In this document: positions 9,191 through 19,824 of the stretch, one piece after another
How positions within the stretch are numbered: the stretch's first letter is position 1
Layout: every line of letters begins with the position of its first letter
Assembly: GCA_001600455.1 (NCBI GenBank)
Contig: BCKC01000003.1
Location: 2,828,315-2,892,314 of the forward strand
Length of the DNA: 64,000 nucleotides
Reading direction: 5' to 3'
Source of the DNA: Endocalyx cinctus
Taxonomy: Eukaryota > Ascomycota > Sordariomycetes > Amphisphaeriales > Apiosporaceae
The notes under the pieces: model-generated
Databases searched by the model: none
What the model was told of the DNA's origin: nothing
The model's input: only the letters and a program-made list of their open reading frames with translations
Translations under genes and position numbers: made by a program

Positions 9191-10665
9191 TTTCTGAGAT
9201 GAATGTGATCGTGACGGGAGCAACTAAACTGAAGTAAGTAGGGAATCAGTTCCGAAGAAAAGTAATTTGTCGAAACAGGTGAACTTGGGAGAAGGTAATC
9301 GTGTAGAAGAATGCAGGGCGGTCAAATCTGCTCACTGACTCGTTCGTAGTTCTTGCGGAGCTTGGTCGCGCTTTTCGCTATTTGCTTCATCTGACCAAAA
9401 ATCCGTTCTAGTGCCCCGTGAATAATCGATCGGTAATAAATGTTACTCGACGTCGGTAACTAAGTAAATATTGCTGCTATCACTGTCGGAAGTTGGCCGA
9501 ATTTTTCAACTCTAGCCCTAGCCCACTTATACACTCTTCAAAGTTCAAATTAGTAGGTAATTAATTACCTAGGTACTTAGTCTCCACATACCGTTATATC
9601 GTTTATAGATGAAAATCTTTAAACATGCCTCATCACCTAGTTTTTTTTTTTTAGAAAAAAAAAAAAAAAAAAAAAACAAGAACAGTATGAGTTGGCTGAA
9701 ATACATTAATGATAATTAAAAATAACCACCATGATAATAACACACTTCTTTACACTTTGACTGTATCTACATAGTTGTAGCTGTTCCTAGCCACTCGTGT
9801 CAACGGCCTTGCTATTATTCGGTTAAGCTTGCTAAGACGGTATGTAGGATTGGTGGGGGTCACTGGAGGTGTGGAGAGTGATGTTAACCTACACAGTAGT
9901 GTACTATGCCAAGTACTAAGCAAACTGGAGAACTCTGTCAAAACGAGGGGATTCAGGGGTTTGGGTGGGGTTTGGTGGGGAATAAGGTCAAAGAGAAATT
10001 CCCAAATAGAAGCTCTCTGAATTTACATAGTACGCTACTTTATAGAAGCTCTACATGGTACATATCCATGGATATATTCCTTAACACATGCCGGTTCCGA
10101 TCGCCCCTTATACGCTTGAAGGTTCGAGTTTTGAGTTGCTAACATCATAGGCATAATAGTGGAAATCACATTTTCAAGCTTCGAACTTGAAAGAAGAGTA
10201 ATGGTCTCATTTCTCATCAAGTATTTAGACACATGATATTATACGTAATAGACCATGCCGTCGGAAAGAATAAGATACTACTATTTAATCGCCTGATGGG
10301 AGAGTGGTCCGAAGTCCTGGAATGGTCGGCTAATATGCGAGAGGTTATGGTTCTAGCTCTGAAAATTTCGATACAGACTAGCCAGATCCATAAATCTCCA
10401 AATATGTCTGGCTCGAAAACCGAAGTTGGGGATCAAATCCCTGCCCGGAGGCCATGTTAATGCTGTAATTGAGCTTGGGAAATCGACACAAAACTAGACT
10501 GAACGAATGATCCGTCAACGTGACCGACGGATATTGCTTCCCCGCGGGGAATTGCGATCTCCAGCGACAAATATTTAACGTCGAGATTCCCACACCTCGA
10601 GGTAGGATGCTTTTCCTACAGCGATCGGTGACAAGTCTCGTAACTTTCCAGAATTATGCTTCGCC
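9191..10665. other. Divergent intergenic region
   Basis: Lies between the divergently transcribed nucleoside hydrolase and MFS sugar transporter, so it probably contains both promoters. It includes T12/A20-type homopolymers at about 9642-9677 and one CCTAGGTA motif near 9567. Small open frames here show no recognisable domain. Confidence 0.6.
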
Positions 10666-12865
10666 ATGAGTTCTGTGGACCAACCCAGTAATGCAGCAGT
10701 CCCTACCTCGCAGCTCGAAGATGCTGCCGAGCATGCGAGGGCTATTGACAAAACCTTAGCTATGGGTGATAATATCCAGATGCGATCTGAGCTGGATGAT
10801 CTGCCAATGCTTAAAAGTCTACGCATATACTGGCGAGTTGCCCTCATCAGCATGTTGGCCGCATTTAGTTCTTCACTGGAAGGATACCGTGAGTTCATAT
10901 TCGTCGTCCCTATTACTTATATATATATATATATCCCAGACTTGAGGAGTCTAATTTAAACCTCTAGAAATCGCCATCACGAACTCGATCGTCTCCAATA
11001 AGGGGTTTATCCGCCAGATGTCTGGCGGTGGTACCACGCTCAACCCTACTCACGTTGCAGTTTGGGGAGGAATGCTTTCGACCGGCCAGCTCGTCGGCGT
11101 CGCACTCCTCACAATTTACACCGATAAGCTGGGTCGTAAGTGGGCTATGTACCTCACGTGGTTGACTCTTGTTGTCGTAAGTGTTAAGAATCCTTTCCTA
11201 GAAGCCACAACGACGAGATCGGTATGATTTACTTACCGATTGTCTATAGTCCGTAACAATCGAATCGACTTCTACAACATGGATTCACTGGCTCTTTGCT
11301 AAGCTCATTGCCGGCGCGGGTCTCGGCATGATGCAAGCGACCTATCCCGTCTACATCTCAGAACAATCACCCACCCAGATCCGCGGCTTCCTCACTACCT
11401 CTTATATGTTGTACGTAGCAAAGTTTACCCCAAGATAATTCTCTTCCTCGTCTTATCGCGATGTTAATCCGATGTAGCTGGTACGTGCTCGCGCAGATTT
11501 TCGGACCGTTGGCTCTGCAGCAATTGGACCTTAGCGACCCTTATAACTACAAGATCCCCATATACACGCAGTGGGCTATGTTGGGGACTATGCTCTTCAT
11601 CAACCTCTGGGTCCCCGAAAGTCCCTGTGAGTTTCTTCAAACTGTCACACAGTAGTTTGACTGCAGCTAACTAGAGCTAGGGTGGCTTGTTCAAAGGGAT
11701 AAGTACGAGCAGGCGGAAAAGGTGCTGGCATCATCGTACAAAGGGGTGCCAGGTTACGAGTTGAAGAAAGAATTGGTGAGATATAGCCCTTCACTTTGAC
11801 CGCGACTCCTAGCTGATCCCGAGAAAGTCGATTATTATTGCTACAGTCGAACATGAGCGACTTGTTCAGGCCGAAAACAAGAACCAATTCGCTCAGATCT
11901 TTAAGGGCGTCAATCTCTGGAGACTTTTCATCGCATTTTGGCCGAAAGCAATGCAGCAGTTGTGTGGCCAGAGTGTCACGAATAACTATGGGACATATTT
12001 CTGTAGGTTCTATTATTTATTTAGAGACTCATGCTGTGATATCTTGCTGCGCCTTATTATTGATATATCGCTGATCAATCTTAGTCCAACTGGCTGGCAA
12101 CAAGAACCCCTTCTTGGTTACAATAATCCTCGGAGTTTGCCAACTTTTAGCTGTCTTATTCTGCTCTACATGCTCAAACAGCATCGGTCGGCGGTGGCTT
12201 ACTCTAGGATTATTCGGCTCCGGTGCCATAGCGATTCTTGCCATCGGTATACTGGGGTCTTTTGATTACCGCAGCCATGAGTTGGGGAGCGTTCTCGTGA
12301 GTTTTACCCGCGGAAACTCCGATGATAAAGGGACATCGGATGACTAACGATCTATCTCCAGGTGTTCTTCGCCAGCCTCTCCAACTTCGGCGTGGTCGGC
12401 GGTGCCGGAATAGCATATTCTTACGTCGCCGAGATCCCCGCGCAGCGACTACGAGCGCAGACCGCCTCGATCGCGCTTATCGGGTCTTTTGCCCTCGCCC
12501 TCACTTTCAACTACACGGTCCCGCTCATGCTCGAGGTCTGGAGTGTCCAGGCCGGATACTTGTAAGTTGCAAAAATATCCTTCTTCGACTCGTTTTGGTT
12601 AAAATACGTGTTTTTTTTTTTTTTTTACTGACCGTACCTAAGCTTCGGCGCTACTGGCATTATCTCGATCATTATCGGATTCTTTGTTCTTCCTGAGATC
12701 GCCTGCCGTACCCCGGCTGAGATTGACGAGATGTTCGAGGATAAAATCGCGCCTCGCAAGTTCCGAAACCACATCACACAGGTCCAGCTGTTCGTTCAGG
12801 ACAAGAATGAGGGGGCGGAAAAGATGGCGGGGATCGCGGTAGAAGAAAAGCTCGAAAATGTCTGA
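10666..12865 (+). CDS. MFS sugar transporter, nine exons
   Basis: Exons 10666-10888, 10968-11176, 11250-11410, 11478-11626, 11681-11775, 11828-12002, 12085-12296, 12362-12561 and 12643-12865 join in frame to 548 residues. The product is a sugar porter of the major facilitator superfamily with about 12 membrane segments. Signatures seen are YTDKLGRKW after helix 2, PVYISEQSPTQIRG, and PESPWWLVQRDKYEQAEKVL at the end of the first half. The second half has SNSIGRRWLT, YVAEIPAQRLRAQT and PEIACRTPAEIDEMFE before the C-terminal tail. The overall pattern resembles fungal maltose/alpha-glucoside permeases, but the substrate is inferred only. The N-terminal 60 residues are cytosolic and hydrophilic. 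Exon 6 must start at 11828 to keep the VEHERLVQAENK frame; the more pyrimidine-rich acceptor near 11847 would break it. Intron 1 contains a TA dinucleotide run. Confidence 0.88.
10918..10934. repeat. TA dinucleotide run
   Basis: A short TA microsatellite inside the first intron of the sugar transporter gene. Confidence 0.7.
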
Positions 12866-13859
12866 TCCAAACTTCCTCGAGGTTAGCTTCGGGAGGTGCC
12901 TCTACTCTCTCATACTTGAGTAGTAGGACTGTACGGATGATATTTCTAGGGAAAATTTCTAGTTCTAGCTTTTAAGAACATTACCACCGGTTATCCGGAT
13001 CGGTATATGCTAGAGAATATATACCTCAACCCATAACTTCACTAAGTTCACCGCGGTAGTAATTCAGGGGAACTTTTGAGTACTGTAAAGCTACATATCT
13101 TAACCAAAGAATAAAATATCTTAGGGTTAAGTTAATGCAGTTACTCTACGTCGACTCGTTCAGTGCTTGGTATACACATATTTCACTCCGGTACCTCTGT
13201 GCCTCGCCTTTGCTCATACCTAATTTTTCAACTCTTCAACGCTAGTCTTCTGCCCAAATGTTTGGTAATTTCTGCATGAAATAGCTTTTCAGGTTAGGCG
13301 TTAAGGTAAGCTATATACTAGAAAAGGTAAGTAGCTGAGCTCCTGAATGCTTTTGTTATAGTTTTATTGCCTATTGATCGAAGTGAAGTTTACGTACCTA
13401 CATCCATGGATATTGATGTTATGTCAGTATGAATACAGTTATCGACAGTGAGTAATCAATCGCCAGTTCCAGTGAGATAGCATCAGTACATACCTGCCTA
13501 GGTACCTAGGTATTTAGTGAGTTTAGCAGATTAGAATAATCAATATCGGTTATTGGAATAATGATTAACTCAGCAGGGAAAAAAAAAAAGAACTAGCACC
13601 CTAGCTGCCTAGAAGCCTAGGTACTTACCTAATACCCTGGTGTACTTTAACATGCAGCTAAGTATTCTGCCGTAATACAGTAGCTACAGTACCTAGGTAC
13701 ATCAGATTAGCAGATTAGAAAGGTATAGTATAAATTATGGGTCATGGATATACTTAGTATATTTATATATTATTTTCTCTGCCAACTACTTAATCGTAGC
13801 AACTTATCGTCCACAACAATCCTGCAAATAACATTGAATCGCCGATATCAATCGCAAAT
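12866..13859. other. Intergenic upstream of PRP22
   Basis: AT-rich, with CCTAGGTA-type motifs around 13496-13512, 13616-13630 and 13688-13700. It should hold the transporter 3' UTR and the PRP22 promoter. No other gene is supported. Confidence 0.6.
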
Positions 13860-16800
13860 ATGGACGACTTAGAGGAGCTCGAGCTCCTCTCGCTTGTTTC
13901 GAAAGTCACTTCTGAATTGAAAAATCACTTGGGCGTGGACGAGAAAGTCTTAGCCGAATTCATAATTGCTCAACGTTTAGAATGCGATTCGTTTTCCGAG
14001 TTCAAGACCCGTTTAATGGGCATGGGCGGCAAGACCTGGGCTGACAGTTTATACGAAAGTATAGAGAGACTGGTCCAGACCATGCATCCCAAGTTTAAGA
14101 ACACGTCGAAAGATACCCCAGCGAATGACGAGGATAGACACAGAACATTGAAAGAGAAAGAAAATCTCTTCAAAGGCTTGAGTATCCCGGATAAAGAGGC
14201 ATCTGGAGGTGAAGTAGATGATATAGATGATACCTTCGCTCTTCTGGAAGGCCTCGAAAGCAAAGCGCGCGATTCAAAACCTAAAAGAGATACGGGGAGG
14301 GATCGATCGAGAAGCCCGGCGCGCGATGATCCACCGGCGTCGAAACGAAGGAGGGATGGTAACGAAGACCGTGATTACGAGCATCGAAAGAGCAGGAAGG
14401 AACGGCGGAGTCGCAGAGATGAGGACGATGGATATAGGAAGAGACGGAAATACGACGATTACGACGAGGAGGAGGACCCCTTACGGCGGCCGCAACAAAC
14501 CGAGCTCGACGACCATCCCATATTACACAAAGTATACGATGGACACGTCACGGGAATCAAAAATTTTGGCGCATTTGTAAATATTCACGGCATACGGGGC
14601 AAAGTCGACGGAATGGTACACATATCCAATATTGTTCGGAACCAAAGAGTCAACCACCCTTCGGATTTTCTTGAAGAGGGCCAAGACGTCAAGGTCAAGA
14701 TCATAAAACTTGAGCAGAACCGTATAGGTCTCTCGATGAAAGATGTTGAGCAAGACACCGGCGTGGATCTCGCACCGCAGGCGAGGATACAATCAGGCGC
14801 TAATATGGAAGTGCTTGGTTCCAGGAACGGGGTGCCGAGAGGCAGAGATATGGACGACAACCTAGCCTCCCTTTCTCAACTTGCCGGGCGCCAGCGGCCA
14901 CAAAAGAAGCGCTTGACGTCGCCTGAACGTTGGGAGATCCGGCAGCTTATTGCGTCCGGCGTTGCTAAAGCATCAGACTACCCTGACCTCGATGAGGAGT
15001 ACAACGCGACGCTAAAGGGCGAAGGGCAAATGGAACTCGAGGAGGAAGTCGATATCGAAGTACGAGAAGAAGAGCCTCCCTTCCTCGCAGGTCAGACGAA
15101 ACAATCACTAGAACTATCACCGATCAGGGTAGTGAAAGCCCCTGACGGGTCTCTGAACCGAGCGGCCATGTCTGGAACTGCCTTAGCTAAGGAGCGAAAA
15201 GAGTTGAAGCAACAAGAAGCTAAAGCGGCCGAAGAGAAGGCCAAAGGCGATCTTTCATCGCAATGGGAAGACCCCATGGCCAACCCGGACAGCCGACAAT
15301 TTGCTAGCGACTTACGAAGTGCGAAGGCCTCAGCCACCAAATCTGAAGGAATACCAGAATGGAAACGCGCTGTGGCACCCAAAGATCAAGCTTTCGGCAA
15401 ACGGACCAACATGTCGATTAAAGAGCAGAGGGAAAGTCTCCCGGTCTTTGCTTTTAGGAATCAACTTATCCAAGCTGTTAAGGGTAATCAGATTCTTATT
15501 GTTGTCGGAGAGACCGGTTCAGGAAAGACTACTCAAGTCACACAATACTTAGCCGAGGCTGGCTTCACTAACAACGGTATGATTGGTTGTACACAGCCTC
15601 GACGTGTCGCGGCCATGTCTGTCGCAAAACGTGTCGCTGAAGAGGTGGGCTGTGAGCTAGGCCAGGAAGTTGGCTACACCATTCGATTCGAGGATGTGAC
15701 AAGCCCGTCCACCAAAATCAAGTACATGACCGACGGTATGTTGGAGCGTGAAATCTTGATGGATCCCGACTTAAAGCGTTATTCGGTCATTATGCTCGAC
15801 GAAGCTCACGAGCGTACCATCTCAACCGACGTTCTTTTCGCCCTGTTGAAAAAAACCGTCAAACGACGGCCTGATCTGAAAGTTATTGTAACGTCGGCCA
15901 CGCTAGATGCAGATAAATTTTCTGCGTACTTCAACGAATGCCCTATTTTCACGATTCCCGGACGAACATTCCCCGTAGAAATTCTTTACTCTCGCGAACC
16001 CGAATCTGACTACCTAGACGCCGCTCTAGTAACAGTCATGCAAATTCATCTCACGGAGCCTGCGGGAGATATTTTGCTATTTTTAACTGGTCAAGAAGAG
16101 ATCGATACAAGCTGCGAGATTCTATTCGAGCGTATGAAAGCGCTAGGCCCCAAAGTTCCGGAGCTCATCATCCTGCCCGTTTACTCAGCATTGCCAAGTG
16201 AAATGCAAAGTCGTATTTTCGACCCAGCACCTCCCGGTAGTAGGAAAGTCGTCATTGCCACGAATATTGCCGAAACATCTATCACAATCGACCACATTTA
16301 TTACGTAGTAGATCCTGGTTTTGTTAAACAGAACGCCTACGATCCGAAGCTTGGCATGGACTCTTTAGTGATTACCCCTATCTCACAAGCGCAGGCAAAT
16401 CAACGTGCTGGTCGTGCCGGGCGTACTGGACCAGGAAAATGCTTTAGACTGTACACAGAGGCCGCGTACCAGTCGGAAATGTTACCTACCACTATCCCTG
16501 AAATCCAACGTCAAAATTTGGCTCATATCATTCTCATGCTGAAGGCTATGGGCATAAATGACCTTTTACACTTTGACTTCATGGACCCTCCCCCTACCAA
16601 TACAATGCTTACGGCCCTTGAAGAGCTATATGCTCTTTCTGCACTTGACGATGAAGGTCTTCTGACCCGTCTTGGTCGGAAAATGGCTGACTTCCCCATG
16701 GAACCTGCGCTAGCTAAAGTTCTGATCAGCTCCGTCGATATGGGCTGCGCTGAGGAAATGCTGACTATAGTCGCTATGTTCAATCTTTCCGTCTTCCACC

Positions 16801-17435
16801 GTCCTAAAGAGAAGCAGACACAGGCCGACCAAAAGAAATCTAAATTTCACGATCCGAGCGGCGATCATCTCACTCTTCTAAACGTCTACAATGCTTGGAA
16901 GCAGAGTGGTTATTCTGCGCCCTGGTGTTTCGAGAACTACATACAAGCCCGATCGATGAAACGAGCGCGGGATGTACGTGAACAGTTGGTGAAGATTATG
17001 AACCGCTACCGTCATACCATATCCTCTTGTGGTCGCGATACGCAAAAAGTGAGGCGAGCTCTCTGCGCCGGCTACTTCCGAAACTCGGCCCGGAAAGATC
17101 CTCAAGAGGGATTCAAGACATTGGTCGAAGGAACGCCCGTGTACCTGCACCCTAGCTCTGCATTATTTGGCAAGCAGTGCGAATGGGTGATTTACGATAC
17201 CCTCGTCATGACGACGAAGGAGTATATGCATTGCACAACCAGCATCGAACCGAAATGGTTGGTCGAGGCCGCACCCACCTTCTTCAAGGTCGCTCCTACG
17301 GACCGTTTAAGCAAGCGGAAGAAGCAAGAGCGAATCCAGCCACTGTACGATAGACGTGCCGAGAACGACGGGTGGCGACTCAGCGCTCAACGGAGAGGTG
17401 GAAGAGGAGGTGGCGGCGGTGGCACTTGGGGATAA
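13860..17435 (+). CDS. PRP22: Pre-mRNA-splicing factor, DEAH-box RNA helicase Prp22 (DHX8-like)
   Basis: Single exon, 1191 residues, the usual length for Prp22. Prp22 releases spliced mRNA from the spliceosome in the nucleus. Domain order is as expected. A helical N-terminal domain is followed by an Arg/Asp/Ser-rich stretch (about 130-215). An S1 RNA-binding domain spans about 220-295 (HKVYDGHVTGIKNFGAFVNI). The DEAH helicase core then shows Walker A GETGSGKT near 550, DEAH near 647, SAT near 678 and QRAGRAGR near 846. Helicase-associated and OB-fold domains complete the C terminus, which ends in a Gly/Arg tail. The S1 domain separates Prp22 from Prp2, Prp16 and Prp43. The start ATG follows an untranslated AT-rich leader, and the N terminus matches the family. 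It is tail to tail with the JmjC gene, only 136 bp away. Confidence 0.96.
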   Translation: MDDLEELELLSLVSKVTSELKNHLGVDEKVLAEFIIAQRLECDSFSEFKTRLMGMGGKTWADSLYESIERLVQTMHPKFKNTSKDTPANDEDRHRTLKEKENLFKGLSIPDKEASGGEVDDIDDTFALLEGLESKARDSKPKRDTGRDRSRSPARDDPPASKRRRDGNEDRDYEHRKSRKERRSRRDEDDGYRKRRKYDDYDEEEDPLRRPQQTELDDHPILHKVYDGHVTGIKNFGAFVNIHGIRGKVDGMVHISNIVRNQRVNHPSDFLEEGQDVKVKIIKLEQNRIGLSMKDVEQDTGVDLAPQARIQSGANMEVLGSRNGVPRGRDMDDNLASLSQLAGRQRPQKKRLTSPERWEIRQLIASGVAKASDYPDLDEEYNATLKGEGQMELEEEVDIEVREEEPPFLAGQTKQSLELSPIRVVKAPDGSLNRAAMSGTALAKERKELKQQEAKAAEEKAKGDLSSQWEDPMANPDSRQFASDLRSAKASATKSEGIPEWKRAVAPKDQAFGKRTNMSIKEQRESLPVFAFRNQLIQAVKGNQILIVVGETGSGKTTQVTQYLAEAGFTNNGMIGCTQPRRVAAMSVAKRVAEEVGCELGQEVGYTIRFEDVTSPSTKIKYMTDGMLEREILMDPDLKRYSVIMLDEAHERTISTDVLFALLKKTVKRRPDLKVIVTSATLDADKFSAYFNECPIFTIPGRTFPVEILYSREPESDYLDAALVTVMQIHLTEPAGDILLFLTGQEEIDTSCEILFERMKALGPKVPELIILPVYSALPSEMQSRIFDPAPPGSRKVVIATNIAETSITIDHIYYVVDPGFVKQNAYDPKLGMDSLVITPISQAQANQRAGRAGRTGPGKCFRLYTEAAYQSEMLPTTIPEIQRQNLAHIILMLKAMGINDLLHFDFMDPPPTNTMLTALEELYALSALDDEGLLTRLGRKMADFPMEPALAKVLISSVDMGCAEEMLTIVAMFNLSVFHRPKEKQTQADQKKSKFHDPSGDHLTLLNVYNAWKQSGYSAPWCFENYIQARSMKRARDVREQLVKIMNRYRHTISSCGRDTQKVRRALCAGYFRNSARKDPQEGFKTLVEGTPVYLHPSSALFGKQCEWVIYDTLVMTTKEYMHCTTSIEPKWLVEAAPTFFKVAPTDRLSKRKKQERIQPLYDRRAENDGWRLSAQRRGGRGGGGGGTWG

Positions 17436-17571
17436 ATAAAATTGATCAATGTAAAATAATATTTGTTTTGATAAATAGAGCACTAAAATCAGGAAGATCA
17501 TCGAATAATGAGGCATTATATTTAATATATATATATATTTGTTCTGCCATTGGAATAGCAAAGTCGTATCA

Positions 17572-19293
17572 TTAATTCCACCAGAAACTCACGCTGAAGC
17601 TTACACTTAGCCCCCTGACGTAGTGCCACCAACCAACGGGTATATAAAGCACGTCTCCAGGTTCCAAGATACACTCCACAAAAGGTAAGTCTTTAAAATT
17701 CGCCCATTCATCATTTTTACCGTCACCGTCGCTATCCCACCCCTCGATGACGCCAACGTCGAGGGAACTAGTATTACCCATCTCGACGCCGTCCTCGCGT
17801 CCCCGAGCCCCCATCCTTCCCCCGGGCGTCCCGTCGTCAACAAGCGGCCGGTACAGCCGCACGTACTTGCGTCCGACGACCTGGCAAAGCAGGTTATGGT
17901 ACGGATCGTGATGAAGAGGCGTGATGGTGCCCGGAGGACCGAACCACGCGTGGACGAGGGGCTCGTCTAGGAGGGGCGGCGCTTCCGGGGAGGTCGAAGA
18001 AGTTGGGAACGGGTGATCGGGCGGGGATGTGTAGCAGTAATCCGGCACCAGGACGTCCTCGCGCAGGAGAGGGAGTTGGCTTAAGAGGGGATGCTGAGCT
18101 AGGTATCCCGTGCCGGCGGCGGGAATTTTCTTTTCCTTCGGGCTTTCTTTCTCTTTTCCTTTACCGTCGAGGCCATTATCTTCATCGGTGTTGACGTTGA
18201 TATAGTCGCGCAAAAAGGAACCGAACGGGATCAGTTCCTGTCCCCACCCTTCGTCCACGTAGCTCCGGCCGACCTCGACGGGGACGAGACGCAGGCCCCC
18301 GAAGCTGGGACGGCCGAGAAGGTACGAAGGGCGCTTCCAGGCGCGCGAGGGGGACGACAGGGCCGGCCACTGCTCGATTGCGCCTTTGAGTATCAGCGGT
18401 TCCGGACCTAGGGATGCGTCGGTCGGTCGGTCCATGTATAGCTGGAATGCCTCCATGGGAAGCTCTGCGGCCGAGGCTGACGGCACGGGATGGGTTATCG
18501 GCGGGGTGAAGGGCTCGAATGACGAGAAGGTATCTTCTTCGTCCGCATCTTCCTTGCCGTTATTATCGTCTAAACGAGCACGTTTTTTCGCCGGACCGTT
18601 ATTGTGCCTAATATCACTACCGTCTACCCAAACTTCCTCCCATAATAATTCAAGGGCAAGGTCGATCCAAGGTCTACCCCTACCGCGCCCGCCGGCCGCC
18701 CCGGCGAGGATCACGGCGCGGTCTAGTACCTCGACCAGACTCGCGACTTTCTTCTTCTTCTTCATCTCCTTATCTTCCTTCCGCCCCCCTTCCCTTCCTT
18801 CACCTTCCGCTTTCGTCGGCGGCGGGAATAATAACGATACCACCTCGGCCGAGAACTTCAGGATACTAGCGTCCGTGTACAGGATGCGCCAGCAAGGCGG
18901 CAGATCCCGGAACGGGAAGGCGTAGAATTTGGCGTACGCGATCGATAGGATATCGTTTAGACGGCGGAGAATTAGGGCCGTGTTTGCTGGCGTTGTTTTC
19001 GTCTCCTTCTTTTCAGATGAGGACAAGGCGGCAAGGATAAGGTCCGCTTGCCGTCCTAGTAATTGAGCTAGAGCGAGACCGCAGCCTACGAGCCCTGTCT
19101 TTGCTGAGGAGGATGAAGGAGATGAAGAAGAAGGATAGGCTGCGCACTCGTCCCTAATGGACTGTACGGCGTCGACGCAGTGCGAAACGAGGAGAGGGAG
19201 CTCGAGAGGGAGCTTCTGTTCCGGGTGGGGCGAACAGACCCCTTCCCTTAATTTATTCATATTTTTTTTTTCTGGTTGCCTCTTACATTTCAT
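17572..19293 (-). CDS. JmjC-domain protein, JMJD5/KDM8-like
   Basis: Single exon, 573 residues. The C-terminal half is a cupin-type JmjC domain of the JMJD5 group of Fe(II)/2-oxoglutarate oxygenases, which hydroxylate or demethylate proteins. LGPEPLILKGAIEQWPALSS opens the domain. TPLHHDPYHNLLCQVVGRK supplies the HxD iron ligands (about H461 and D463), and PVGWWHYVRGLS the second His (about H557). The protein stops right after SVSFWWN, the end of the fold. The N-terminal 250 residues are helical and probably a scaffold. Low-complexity Lys/Glu and Ser runs interrupt both halves, for example a long charged insert between about 165 and 190. An acidic Asp/Gly linker lies between the iron-binding segments. 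Whether it acts on histones or other proteins cannot be decided here. Confidence 0.85.
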   Translation of the reverse strand: MKCKRQPEKKNMNKLREGVCSPHPEQKLPLELPLLVSHCVDAVQSIRDECAAYPSSSSPSSSSAKTGLVGCGLALAQLLGRQADLILAALSSSEKKETKTTPANTALILRRLNDILSIAYAKFYAFPFRDLPPCWRILYTDASILKFSAEVVSLLFPPPTKAEGEGREGGRKEDKEMKKKKKVASLVEVLDRAVILAGAAGGRGRGRPWIDLALELLWEEVWVDGSDIRHNNGPAKKRARLDDNNGKEDADEEDTFSSFEPFTPPITHPVPSASAAELPMEAFQLYMDRPTDASLGPEPLILKGAIEQWPALSSPSRAWKRPSYLLGRPSFGGLRLVPVEVGRSYVDEGWGQELIPFGSFLRDYINVNTDEDNGLDGKGKEKESPKEKKIPAAGTGYLAQHPLLSQLPLLREDVLVPDYCYTSPPDHPFPTSSTSPEAPPLLDEPLVHAWFGPPGTITPLHHDPYHNLLCQVVGRKYVRLYRPLVDDGTPGGRMGARGREDGVEMGNTSSLDVGVIEGWDSDGDGKNDEWANFKDLPFVECILEPGDVLYIPVGWWHYVRGLSVSFSVSFWWN

Positions 19294-19824
19294 AAGGCTT
19301 CCCCCCCCCCTTTCTTTTCTCGTCTCGATATAGTAGATTTTTTCTTCTCCCTTTTCCGTTTGTTGAAGTTGTATGTATCGGTTAAGAATAATTAGATATC
19401 AAAAATTGGGTGTTGTAGAAGCTTAACAAATCAGTCCGTTTGTGTGGGTACGGAAATTTAACAACTACTCTGCGTACGCAGTATCGTCTCACTCAGATCG
19501 TGAACACGCACTCGATTGAAACATGTCTCAAACAAATTGCCAATTAAATCGTTAAATGTATGATTTCAATCGATCTATTTGTATGGTGAAAGATAATTGT
19601 AGGTAGAGAAAGGAAAAAGAGTTACACAAATGCTTTTAGGTTAAGAATAGGCTTACTTTATTAGTTTGGTAAGGAAATAGATATAAAATCTCCTCGGGAG
19701 AGAAAAGCCCATGGTTATAACTTCAAGATCTGGATAGCTAGTGAACTTTACCGTCTTCTACTAGCATGCAACATTAACATATCGAATGTATATACTTATT
19801 ATTTATCTATATATATTGTATTTT
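19294..19824. other. Intergenic between two minus-strand genes
   Basis: Promoter side of the JmjC gene and 3' flank of the methyltransferase gene. AT-rich; nothing further seen. Confidence 0.6.

Noticed and set aside
10425..10455. GGGGATCAAATCCC stem-loop resembling a tRNA T-arm
   Set aside because: The loop lacks the TTCRANY consensus and no A box or acceptor stem is found around it.
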